From Candidatus Poribacteria bacterium (GTDB taxonomy: Bacteria; Poribacteria; WGA-4E; WGA-3G), in NCBI GenBank assembly GCA_022825665.1, contig JAJDWI010000003.1:1-51618 (forward strand): a DNA stretch of 51,618 nucleotides. The letters run 5' to 3'. The translations under genes and the position numbers were made by a program. Position 1 is the stretch's first letter. Every line of letters begins with the position of its first letter. Positions 36,121-43,821 of the stretch are shown one piece after another. The notes below the pieces were generated by a model that had not been told where the DNA came from, did no database searches, and saw only the letters and a list, made by a program, of their open reading frames with translations.

Positions 36121-36483
36121 TTATCTCATTAGTTCTTCTTTTGAAGGTGGGTTGTAGTTGCTTGGTATGTTATTTGGTCCGAAATCCCACAATGGAATAT
36201 ATCCTTTACAATTCTTGTATTTCTCACCTGATCCTATTAGTCGATCCGTATGGATATGCATGACTAAAAACCATATTTCTGCTTTCTGTTCATCTGTTTC
36301 AGCGTAGTCAAGAGCTTTTTTATAATAGTGAAGTGCTTTTCCTAATTGCTTTTTGGATTCTTTTATATCTATACCTTTGTCTTTGAAAGACTGAAATTTT
36401 GCAGCACTACTCTTTCCTACAAGTGATACGCTCATTCCAATAATTGAACAAAGTGAACCAATGTATGTGATTATGTTTAACAT
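36121..36483 (-). CDS. Small protein with one membrane helix and TPR-like helices
   Basis: A 120-residue protein of unknown family. One hydrophobic segment (residues 3-23), then a basic region and an amphipathic pair (QLGKALHYYKKALDYAETDEQKAEIWF) resembling one TPR. It follows the HNH nuclease gene by 56 bases on the same strand, so it may belong to that operon as a membrane partner. No function is assigned. Confidence 0.6.
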   Translation of the reverse strand: MLNIITYIGSLCSIIGMSVSLVGKSSAAKFQSFKDKGIDIKESKKQLGKALHYYKKALDYAETDEQKAEIWFLVMHIHTDRLIGSGEKYKNCKGYIPLWDFGPNNIPSNYNPPSKEELMR

Positions 36484-36539
36484 AAAAGTGACCTTGATGA
36501 TATATAGATAGGAAATTTAAGTTAGTTGGATAAACGGAC

Positions 36540-37478
36540 CTATAATTCCCAATAATCCCCTTTAAACACTTCTCTGACGTGCCACCCGACAAACTCTAAT
36601 TCTGGATAATATAATTGCCTTTGCGGTAGGGATATTTTTTTACCATGAAAATCCATAAGCCATTCCTTAAAACCTTTCGTTCCGTGTGCATCATCCGATA
36701 CCAAGATTTGTCGTTGTCTGGACAATGTGAATGCCCCACGGTCAAATAACTTGTGATGGAGAGAACATAGTGCTAATCCGTTGGATTCAATATCTGGTCC
36801 CTCCGCCCTATGCCATTTAATATGTGCAGCTTCCAAGGCAACCAGTTGGTCAAGTAATCTGACTTGGAATCCACAAACAGCACATTTATTTTTATACGCA
36901 TTCAAAATCTTTTTCCGAAAATGTGGGTCTCGAGGACGCGTAGTCCTTCTATCGGGTCTTATTTCAGTCGGATAAAACCTAATTTGGGTTGGATAAGAAA
37001 TACCAACCGCCTGCAATATATCTTCATGGTAAGTAATAGGGAAATGCGAATCCAATAGGTTCATAGCAACTTCATAAACTAATCTTTGATTTTTCTCAAA
37101 TTTTCTCGCAATAGGTTCAATAAAACCACCTACACCGTACTGCTCAAGATCCTTAATGATTGCATCACCAGTAGGTTTCCTATTACTTCTTAAAGTTTCC
37201 CCAATCATATATTCATTAGGTATATCCCAAACTCTTTCTTTTTCATTTCGTAACCGCCAAAATGGATCCTGAGGACGATAATATTTTCTAGGAGGTCCGA
37301 ATTCCTTTAGTAAATTTCTTAAATCCTCTTTTATATCAATATAGGCTAATTGCTTGTCACCACTTAGTAATTTTCCAATTGCGTACAGGACAAGGAGAGG
37401 TTTATGAGGTGCTCTTTCATCACCTCTTTGCCATATATTTAGGTCATGAAATCTTCTAAGTATTTCTCTATTCTTCAA
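36540..37478 (-). CDS. HNH endonuclease with phosphorothioate-DNA sulfur-binding domain (ScoMcrA-like)
   Basis: A 312-residue protein combining an N-terminal SBD-like module with a C-terminal HNH nuclease. Residues 22-77 (RAPHKPLLVLYAIGKL, EFGPPRKYY, PFWRLR) match the sulfur-binding domain known from ScoMcrA-type enzymes that cut near phosphorothioate DNA. The HNH part has Cys199-x2-Cys202, His219 in AAHIKWH, Asn233, Cys238 and His241-His242 in CSLHHKLFDRGAF. It lies 16 bases after the DndC-like gene, probably in one transcript. Whether it attacks or spares modified DNA cannot be told from sequence. Confidence 0.85.
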   Translation of the reverse strand: MKNREILRRFHDLNIWQRGDERAPHKPLLVLYAIGKLLSGDKQLAYIDIKEDLRNLLKEFGPPRKYYRPQDPFWRLRNEKERVWDIPNEYMIGETLRSNRKPTGDAIIKDLEQYGVGGFIEPIARKFEKNQRLVYEVAMNLLDSHFPITYHEDILQAVGISYPTQIRFYPTEIRPDRRTTRPRDPHFRKKILNAYKNKCAVCGFQVRLLDQLVALEAAHIKWHRAEGPDIESNGLALCSLHHKLFDRGAFTLSRQRQILVSDDAHGTKGFKEWLMDFHGKKISLPQRQLYYPELEFVGWHVREVFKGDYWEL

Positions 37479-37494
37479 GGTTTATCCCAAATTT

Positions 37495-38337
37495 TCATTT
37501 ATGACAAATCAAGCACGGTTCTTCATCATCCTCATCATCGTGAATATCGGTTAATATTTCTATCAGTCGCCGATTTGGTTTTTCCTTTTTCTTAGAAGTC
37601 TTTGCTTTTTCAGTCTTTGACTTGATTTGTGCTATTCGTTCTGGATCTGCAAGTTCCTCCAAACTTTCACCTTGACTCCACGTGAACCTTTCACCTGTCT
37701 CTGAATTGAACTTCTCATAACCTTTAGCAAGTTCAAAAAGGTCTGGGTGTTGTTCCAAGAGTCCCACCCATTCGGATTTGCGTTGGAAAAAGCAGAAATA
37801 GCACCCGGAACGTGTGCGCCACTTGTAATAGTCAGGTAAACCGAGTCCACTTTCCTCAAGGATTTGGAAAACGTCATCTTTGGTAATACCATCATCTTTG
37901 AATGGATATTTGGGTATAATGTTTTGAAAGGAACTTATTTTTGGTGGTTTGTAACCGATTCGATCTTCGTCAGCACGGATAGCGATGTAATGATAAACTT
38001 CGTCATCACCAACGTATTCTTCAAAAGGTTTTATCTTGAGTTTGATTGTGCACCAACGGACTTGAGAGGAGGGCAGTAGACCGCCGTGTAATGTCAACCA
38101 ATGATCGAAATCACGATCCATGTTGAGCCGCTCTATCGGTTTACCAAGGAATGCTTCAAGTCGATCTAAAAAGTCGTAGGTCTCAGGCAATTCCTTGCCA
38201 GTATCAGTGAAGAAGTATTCCATTTCAGGCACTCTGTCACGCATGTAGACAGCAAGTGCTGAACTGTCTTTTCCACCAGATAGAACGAGAAGATGTCGTC
38301 TTTTTTCTGCCAATCTGTCCCTCTCAAATTGGTTCAT
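37495..38337 (-). CDS. DndC-like PP-loop ATP pyrophosphatase / PAPS-reductase-family protein
   Basis: A 280-residue protein from the ATG at 38337; a GTG two codons earlier is possible. It has the PP-loop LSGGKDSSA near the N-terminus, FFTDTGKELPETYDFL, RWCTIKLKIKPFEEY, IRADEDRIGY and SGCYFCFFQRKSEW with a Cys-x2-Cys pair. The C-terminus is Lys-rich, then acidic, and ends in another Cys-x2-Cys (CLICHK). DndC proteins of DNA phosphorothioation share these motifs, but dndA, B, D, E and ssp genes are absent here. It may activate a substrate for sulfur insertion. Transcribed from the promoter at 38352-38380. Confidence 0.8.
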   Translation of the reverse strand: MNQFERDRLAEKRRHLLVLSGGKDSSALAVYMRDRVPEMEYFFTDTGKELPETYDFLDRLEAFLGKPIERLNMDRDFDHWLTLHGGLLPSSQVRWCTIKLKIKPFEEYVGDDEVYHYIAIRADEDRIGYKPPKISSFQNIIPKYPFKDDGITKDDVFQILEESGLGLPDYYKWRTRSGCYFCFFQRKSEWVGLLEQHPDLFELAKGYEKFNSETGERFTWSQGESLEELADPERIAQIKSKTEKAKTSKKKEKPNRRLIEILTDIHDDEDDEEPCLICHK

Positions 38338-38351
38338 TAACACTAAATATT

Positions 38352-38380
38352 ATTATAGCATTTTCACTGATTTAATTCAA
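38352..38380 (-). promoter_or_regulatory. Near-consensus promoter of the DndC-like/HNH operon, probably leaderless
   Basis: On the minus strand TTGAAT, a 17-base spacer and TATAAT with a TGC extension directly before it. Transcription would start near 38345, 2 bases before the GTG at 38343 and 8 before the ATG at 38337. No Shine-Dalgarno is present. Confidence 0.65.
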
Positions 38381-38524
38381 GATGTTTTTTCGGATTCATC
38401 TGTTAGTATGTAGAATTATATTAGTCCGAAATGATTAATATCAATGTAATTTCACTAACCACCCATCCTGTTTTCTGTCCGATTAACTATAGCCTGAGAA
38501 AAGACATTTAGTTGAGAAAAAACC

Positions 38525-38550
38525 AATCCTGAAAATCCTGGTTCAGACAA
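38525..38550 (+). repeat. Intergenic repeat AATCCTG-AAAATCCTG-GTTCAGACAA, copy 1
   Basis: Short AATCCTG units end in GGTTCAGACAA. Related copies lie at 45373-45426 and 51554-51600. A further TAATCC-CGTGTAATCCT motif follows about 30 bases later. Confidence 0.75.
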
Positions 38551-38707
38551 AGCATAGAGAACACAAACCCATCCACGTAATCCGTGTAATCCTCTCCCAC
38601 ACATATTAACCACAATTCCACAAAAACACATAAAACATATTGGATATATATTGTTTCCAAACCCAAAAACTCCACAATACCAATCAATCACAAGATATAA
38701 TAATACG

Positions 38708-38803
38708 CAAACCAAAAGCAGCAGACAAACTCCTAAAAGGAACAAAACCAGCAACAAACACAAAAAAAAACAACTAAACGGTATGGTTTTAGTTGTTTTT
38801 TTT
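38708..38803 (+). ncRNA. Candidate small G-poor transcript, locus 1
   Basis: TATAAT at 38696-38701 is preceded by TCCACA 19 bases upstream. About 100 bases later, the terminator at 38762-38803 closes a C/A-rich, nearly G-free transcript. No start codon with a ribosome-binding site lies inside. Two more copies of CAACTAAAA follow at about 38884-38902 and could pair with the terminator arm. The locus begins near the GGTTCAGACAA repeat, as does the similar one at 45514-45719. Inference only. Confidence 0.4.
38762..38803 (+). terminator. Rho-independent terminator of the locus 1 transcript
   Basis: CAACTAAA (38771-38778) pairs with TTTAGTTG (38788-38795) around loop CGGTATGGT. Flanking A9 and T8 tracts extend the stem and provide the U-tract. 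Confidence 0.7.
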
Positions 38804-38982
38804 AAATTGCAAGAGAAAACAAAACTGCTACAAACCCGCATTACTACGCCATCGAAGGCACTATACAAAAAATTACAAAAAAACAACTAAAAAACAACTA
38901 AAGTTATGTTTCAATCTGAAAATATTGATAAATTGCATCAAATATTTCAAAACCAAATATCATTTCACCACATGAATTACAT

Positions 38983-39012
38983 TTGACAACTTTCACAAAA
39001 CCATGCTATCAT
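38983..39012 (+). promoter_or_regulatory. Promoter of the small membrane protein and solute-binding protein genes
   Basis: TTGACA (38983-38988), 18-base spacer ending in TGC, TATCAT (39007-39012). Leader of about 50 bases to the ATG at 39072. Confidence 0.6.
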
Positions 39013-39071
39013 AATCGGAATAATTTCCGAGACCGAATACATCACATCAGACACGCACAAGGAGCAAGAAA

Positions 39072-39203
39072 ATGAACCAAAGGAAACCCCGCACGTTCTT
39101 CAAACAGAAGAACATAAAATTGATGATAGCGTGGTATATACTATTACTCGGAGGAATCGCGATTTTAATATGGAAGATGCCTGCACTTGTTTCATTGATA
39201 TAA
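39072..39203 (+). CDS. 43-residue single-pass membrane protein
   Basis: A short gene: basic N-terminus (MNQRKPRTFFKQKNIK), then a hydrophobic span of about 20 residues (LMIAWYILLLGGIAILIW) and KMPALVSLI. AAGGAG lies 7 bases before the ATG and a good promoter lies upstream, which favours a real gene. It is 48 bases ahead of the solute-binding protein gene, so probably in the same transcript. Family unknown; a small accessory subunit of a transport system is possible. Confidence 0.6.
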   Translation: MNQRKPRTFFKQKNIKLMIAWYILLLGGIAILIWKMPALVSLI

Positions 39204-39251
39204 CCACAATAATTCGCTTACTCAGGAAAGATTAGAGGAGTATTCAGCAAA

Positions 39252-40628
39252 ATGTCCTACTTTTATTCGCTTACATCTACAATAAGAACAACATTTATCC
39301 CATCGTTAGGTATACTACTTTGTTTATTACTATTTTGGCAATGTCAACCATCCGATAAACAGCAAGATCAACTCATCATCATCTCACCACATCCAGAGAG
39401 TATTCAGACAGAATTCGGTGATGGCTTTGAAAAATGGTATGAAGAACAAACGGGTAAAACAGTCGAAACGGACTGGCGTGATGCTGGTGGAACATCACGT
39501 AACTATAGATTTATTGTATCTGAGTTTGATAGAGTACCTGATGGTATTGGTGTTGACATAGTATTTGGTGGTGGGACAGATAATTATCTCCGTTTTGCTG
39601 ATATGGGGTTATTGACATCATACAAACTACCTGATACCCAATTAGAAAAGATACCACAGACCTATCATGGCATACCTGTTTACGATGCAGAACACCGATG
39701 GTATGGAGCAGTTATGTCAAGTTTTGGAATCATGTATAATGAACAACTGCGTGAGTTGCATAAATTACCGAAAGTCACAAGATGGGATGAATTGGGAGAT
39801 ACAGCACTAATCAGTAATATAGGTGCTGCAGATCCAAGAGAAAGTGGCAGTGCTCACATGGTATATGAGATTATCCTTCAGACACACGGATGGAATAAAG
39901 GATTTGCTCTTCTCACAAAATTGGGTGCTAATGTCAAAAAGTTTTCAGCAGGTGCAAATGAAATTCCAAGAGCCGTTGTAAATGGTGATGTGATATATGG
40001 ATTAGCAATTGATTTTTATGCATACAGCCAAATTTCAATAATTGGATCTGACAAAATAAAATATGTTCTACCAAAAGACGGGGCAGTTGTAAATCCAGAT
40101 TCGATCGCTATCTTCAAGGGTGCACCCAATATGGCAGTAGCAAAAAAATTTGTAGATTATGTTATGTCCGAACAAGCACAAAAACTATGGATGCTCCCTG
40201 ACACTGATCCAGAAGGACCCAAATGGGATGGAGGAATAAACCGATCCAGTGTCATGCCATCACTATATGACAAGTACAAGGATCGTTATATTGTTATCAA
40301 TCCATTTAGTTCAGAATTAACCCCATTTCCCCATGATAGCAATAAAGGTAGTGCGCGTTGGGACATTGTTAATGATCTCTTTGGTGTTCTCATTATTGAT
40401 TCGCACACTGACCTAATTGATGCATGGAGTGAAATCGGAAAATGTACAGATGAAAATAAACGCTCAGCAGCAATAGCAGCACTTGTGGAGATGCCACTAA
40501 CTGAAGAAGAAACCATGAAAATTGCTGAGTCAGACTGGGAAAACCAAGCATTCAGAAACGAAAAGATCAAGGAATGGGGACAATTCGCCAAACAGAAATA
40601 CAAAAAAGCCAAAGATTTAGCAAAGTAG
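39252..40628 (+). CDS. Extracellular solute-binding protein, probable lipoprotein
   Basis: A 458-residue periplasmic-binding-protein fold, class of iron/thiamine/sugar-type binders. N-terminal hydrophobic segment (LGILLCLLLFWQCQPSDK) with a Cys that could be lipidated, although the lipobox is poor. Domain features: FGDGFEKWYEEQTGKTVETDW, DIVFGGGTDNYLRFADMGLL, SSFGIMYNEQLREL and AKKFVDYVMSEQAQKLW. No permease or ATPase gene follows, so the partners lie elsewhere. GAGGAG lies 11 bases upstream. Confidence 0.82.
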   Translation: MSYFYSLTSTIRTTFIPSLGILLCLLLFWQCQPSDKQQDQLIIISPHPESIQTEFGDGFEKWYEEQTGKTVETDWRDAGGTSRNYRFIVSEFDRVPDGIGVDIVFGGGTDNYLRFADMGLLTSYKLPDTQLEKIPQTYHGIPVYDAEHRWYGAVMSSFGIMYNEQLRELHKLPKVTRWDELGDTALISNIGAADPRESGSAHMVYEIILQTHGWNKGFALLTKLGANVKKFSAGANEIPRAVVNGDVIYGLAIDFYAYSQISIIGSDKIKYVLPKDGAVVNPDSIAIFKGAPNMAVAKKFVDYVMSEQAQKLWMLPDTDPEGPKWDGGINRSSVMPSLYDKYKDRYIVINPFSSELTPFPHDSNKGSARWDIVNDLFGVLIIDSHTDLIDAWSEIGKCTDENKRSAAIAALVEMPLTEEETMKIAESDWENQAFRNEKIKEWGQFAKQKYKKAKDLAK

Positions 40629-40723
40629 TAGACACACTTCGTGTGACGTTTTGCATCAAGCCTTTATATAACGCAGATTTTTTCTGCAAATAATGGTAAT
40701 ATCAATTCACAGGACCTTATAGT

Positions 40724-41482
40724 ATGCCACAAGACCCTATCTTTCATTCTTACGCTTTTGGTGACCAAGAACGTGAACAATTGGATTTTGATGGTCATTT
40801 TGTGTTCCCCGGACTATTAACGTCGGATGCTCAGGAACGATTAACAGAATCGTTGGCTCATATTCAATCACTTATTCCTGGTTGTAAAGAGGGACATGAA
40901 CCCAACCGATTTTCTGCTGAATATGATTCCTATCTTGAAAGTCTAATCGCACATCCACAAATGCTAAAACTGGCACGTGAAGCACTTGGTGAAGATATTC
41001 GGTATGATCACTGTGTAAGTCTTAACCGTCATGGAGGTAATGGAGGAATCGGATGGCATAGCCATGGATACTCAGACGATGATCCGCGCTACGGTTTCCT
41101 CCGCATCTTCTTCTATGTCAATGGATTTGAGGTAGATGATGGCGGTTTAAAGGCAGTTCCCGGTAGCCATCTTTACAGAGATGGAAGAATTCACGGTGGA
41201 ACGGATGATATTCTAAGAGAAGGATGGTTAGCAGACAAAACACATCCTGAGACCGGTGAACCGTTAAAGGTTCAGACCTTATCAGTACCAGCAGGAACAG
41301 TAATACTAATGTGGACTCATGCAGCACATGCCGTATCTTCAAGAAAACCAGACAGTGACACACGATGGACAGTCGTTTATGCCTATCGTAATCCTGGAAA
41401 ACCTTCTGGCGCACGTTGGATTACACCCGAATTTGAACAAAAACCGATTCCCGGTACAGAAGGTTTAATGTCACTTTATTGA
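40724..41482 (+). CDS. PhyH-family dioxygenase-like protein, tandem copy 1
   Basis: A 252-residue protein with the PhyH double-stranded helix: FDGHFVFPGLL near the start, GGLKAVPGSHLYRD, and a distal site THAAHAVSSRKPDSDTRW (His202, Arg214). At the usual His-x-Asp metal position it reads His112-Ser-His114 (GIGWHSHGYSDDD), so the iron-ligand set may differ. It is about 80% similar by eye to the next gene. Likely cytosolic. AGGA lies about 9 bases upstream. Confidence 0.8.
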   Translation: MPQDPIFHSYAFGDQEREQLDFDGHFVFPGLLTSDAQERLTESLAHIQSLIPGCKEGHEPNRFSAEYDSYLESLIAHPQMLKLAREALGEDIRYDHCVSLNRHGGNGGIGWHSHGYSDDDPRYGFLRIFFYVNGFEVDDGGLKAVPGSHLYRDGRIHGGTDDILREGWLADKTHPETGEPLKVQTLSVPAGTVILMWTHAAHAVSSRKPDSDTRWTVVYAYRNPGKPSGARWITPEFEQKPIPGTEGLMSLY

Positions 41483-41525
41483 GGTAATACCTACACGTAC
41501 TATTATGAGAATAATTACGAAATAA

Positions 41526-41559
41526 CCTATGTTCCACTATAAAAAGAATAACATAGGAG
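41526..41559 (+). promoter_or_regulatory. Hairpin sequestering the ribosome-binding site of the second PhyH copy
   Basis: CCTATGTT (41526-41533) and AACATAGG (41550-41557) form a perfect 8-bp stem with a 16-base loop. The right arm contains part of the AGGAG that precedes the ATG at 41564 by 4 bases. Confidence 0.45.
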
Positions 41560-41563
41560 ATTT

Positions 41564-42322
41564 ATGGCACAGAACACAATCTTTCATAATTACACTTTCG
41601 GTGATCAAGAACGTAAACAATTAGATCGTGATGGTCATTATGTCCTACCAGAACTATTGACGAATGATGCTCGCAAACGATTGACTGAATCCTTAACCCG
41701 TATTGAATCACTTATTCCTGGTGGTAAAAAAGGTTATGAACCCAATCGTTTTGCAGCGGAGTATGACATTTATCTTGAAAGTCTAATTCCACATCCTCAG
41801 ATGCTAAAACTTGCACGCGAGGTGCTTGGTGATGATATAAGATATGACCATTGTGTTAGTCTTAACCGTCCAGGTGGCAATGGTGGTATCGGATGGCATA
41901 GTCATAGCTATTCTGAAGATGATTCACGATACGGTCTTGTCCGAATTTTCTTCTACGTCAACGGTTTTGAAAAAGATGACGGAGGATTGAAAGCAGTACC
42001 TGGCAGTCACCTTTACCGAGACCCAAAAATACACGGAGCAACCGATAAGGCATTACGTGAAGGATGGTTAGCAGGTAAAACCCATCTTGATACAGGTGAT
42101 CCATTAGAAATTCAGGAATTATCAGTACCACCAGGAACAGTCGTTTTGATGTGGACACATGCAGCACATGCTGTAACACCCAGAAAACCAGATAGTGATA
42201 CCAGATGGACTATAGTGTATGCCTATTATAAACCCGGTAAAAACCCTGGTGCCCGTTGGATTACACCTGAGTTTGAAAATAAACACATCCCAGGTGCAGA
42301 AGGATTGATGTCTCCATATTAA
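41564..42322 (+). CDS. PhyH-family dioxygenase-like protein, tandem copy 2
   Basis: A 252-residue paralogue of the previous gene with the same length, the same order of motifs and the same His-Ser-His substitution (GIGWHSHSYSEDD). The distal site reads THAAHAVTPRKPDSDTRW. Divergence is concentrated in loops, as expected after tandem duplication with retained fold. It is followed 52 bases later by a sulfatase gene; the three genes probably form an operon. Confidence 0.82.
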   Translation: MAQNTIFHNYTFGDQERKQLDRDGHYVLPELLTNDARKRLTESLTRIESLIPGGKKGYEPNRFAAEYDIYLESLIPHPQMLKLAREVLGDDIRYDHCVSLNRPGGNGGIGWHSHSYSEDDSRYGLVRIFFYVNGFEKDDGGLKAVPGSHLYRDPKIHGATDKALREGWLAGKTHLDTGDPLEIQELSVPPGTVVLMWTHAAHAVTPRKPDSDTRWTIVYAYYKPGKNPGARWITPEFENKHIPGAEGLMSPY

Positions 42323-42374
42323 CAAGTATAGGAAAGGAATACTACTGAAGGAACACTACTGTTTATAAAATACC

Positions 42375-43793
42375 ATGCCAGAAAAGAAACCAAACATTCT
42401 ATTACTCATCAACGATGAGCACAGACCAGATGTACTACCTATAGAAGGCAACACAGCCATCCGCACACCGACTCTCTCTCGGTTCATGGATGAAGGCACA
42501 TACTTCCGCAACGCCTACACATCATCGCCTGTCTGTGTTCCTGCACGGCAAAGTTTCCTCTCAGGTCTCTATCCACGCAACTGTGGTTGTTTAAACTTTG
42601 GCGACCCTATGCCAACAGAAGTCCGAACCATTCCCGGACATCTTGGAAACTACGGATATTACACATGTTGTGCTGGAAAAATGCACTTTGTCGGCACAGA
42701 TGTAATGCACGGATGGCAAGAACGGATTGGACGCGATATTATTGGAAACAACGGCTACCCATATCCTCCTGTAAAAGATGAACATACAGCACAAGTTGAA
42801 AGAGAACATGGTACAGGTATGAAAAGCGACAAGACCAGGCAAGAAATACGAGACGCTCAACCCGGAATTGGTCATTGGATGCTTCATGATCAATACAATG
42901 TAGACGGTGCTCTTCTATTCCTTGAGGAGTATTTCGTCAATGCAACTTATGACCGTCCCAGAGCAAACCCGCTTTGTATGGCAGTAAGCCTCATCGCACC
43001 GCACTATCCGTATCAGTGTCCACTTGATCTATTCAATTATTACATGCAACGCGTGGAACCGATTGTTGAAGAACCAAACGAAAACTTTGACTACGATAAC
43101 TTTTTTAGGGTAAAGGTAAATAAAGACGTTACCTACCGACAAGCACACCGGGCTACCGCAGCATATTACGGTATGATTGAGTGGATGGATGCACAGTTTG
43201 GAAGAGTAATTGAGAAACTGGAACATCTAAATGTACTTGACGATTTCATCATTGTGTTTTTCTCTGACCACGGTGAGATGCTTGGTTCAAAAGGACTATG
43301 GGAAAAACAGCACTATTTTGAACCTTCTGTCCGTGTCCCTCTTTCAATCTGGTATCCCAAAAAGTTTGGTGTTGAACCAAAAATAATTCAACAGAACGTA
43401 TCCTTAGTTGACCTTTTTCCTACACTATGTGAATTAGCAGAAATCCCTGCTCCAGAAGAACTTGATGGAAAGTCACTTGTTCCGTTGATTGAAGGAAATA
43501 CCACTGACTGGAACAATACCGTATATAGTGAACTGTGGCGTGCGATTAATGGTCCTTCTGTAATGGTAAAAGAAGATGACATGAAGTATTTTCGCTTTGA
43601 CAACAATAAAGGATGGCAAGACCAACTTTTTGACCTATCAAATGATCCTGATGAGTGTAACAATCTGATAGACAATCCTGACTATGCTGATATGCTTTCA
43701 AGACTACGCGCTAAAGCTGATGCGTTACCAGTGCCGCGTCAAAAGGATGACAATAACAGATTCGTTGATCCGCATAACCCTATTCCAGAGTAA
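42375..43793 (+). CDS. Sulfatase with CxPxR formylglycine motif
   Basis: A 472-residue sulfatase-family hydrolase. Cys54 in PVCVPARQSFLSG is the formylglycine candidate. Metal-site motifs include ILLLINDEHRPD at the N-terminus and VFFSDHGEMLGS. A C-terminal sulfatase subdomain (LFDLSNDPDECNNLID) is present. No signal peptide. Substrate not identifiable. Neighbouring PhyH genes suggest a shared organosulfur or sulfated-compound pathway. Confidence 0.87.
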   Translation: MPEKKPNILLLINDEHRPDVLPIEGNTAIRTPTLSRFMDEGTYFRNAYTSSPVCVPARQSFLSGLYPRNCGCLNFGDPMPTEVRTIPGHLGNYGYYTCCAGKMHFVGTDVMHGWQERIGRDIIGNNGYPYPPVKDEHTAQVEREHGTGMKSDKTRQEIRDAQPGIGHWMLHDQYNVDGALLFLEEYFVNATYDRPRANPLCMAVSLIAPHYPYQCPLDLFNYYMQRVEPIVEEPNENFDYDNFFRVKVNKDVTYRQAHRATAAYYGMIEWMDAQFGRVIEKLEHLNVLDDFIIVFFSDHGEMLGSKGLWEKQHYFEPSVRVPLSIWYPKKFGVEPKIIQQNVSLVDLFPTLCELAEIPAPEELDGKSLVPLIEGNTTDWNNTVYSELWRAINGPSVMVKEDDMKYFRFDNNKGWQDQLFDLSNDPDECNNLIDNPDYADMLSRLRAKADALPVPRQKDDNNRFVDPHNPIPE

Positions 43794-43821
43794 AATAGGG
43801 TAGGGTCAAGTATGCAATATT

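Noticed and set aside
38455-38890. 143-codon minus-strand and 79-codon plus-strand frames
   Set aside because: Both come from strongly biased C/A-rich DNA; the minus-strand product is Cys/Phe/Leu-rich in a way explained by the bias, and the plus-strand frame crosses the terminator.
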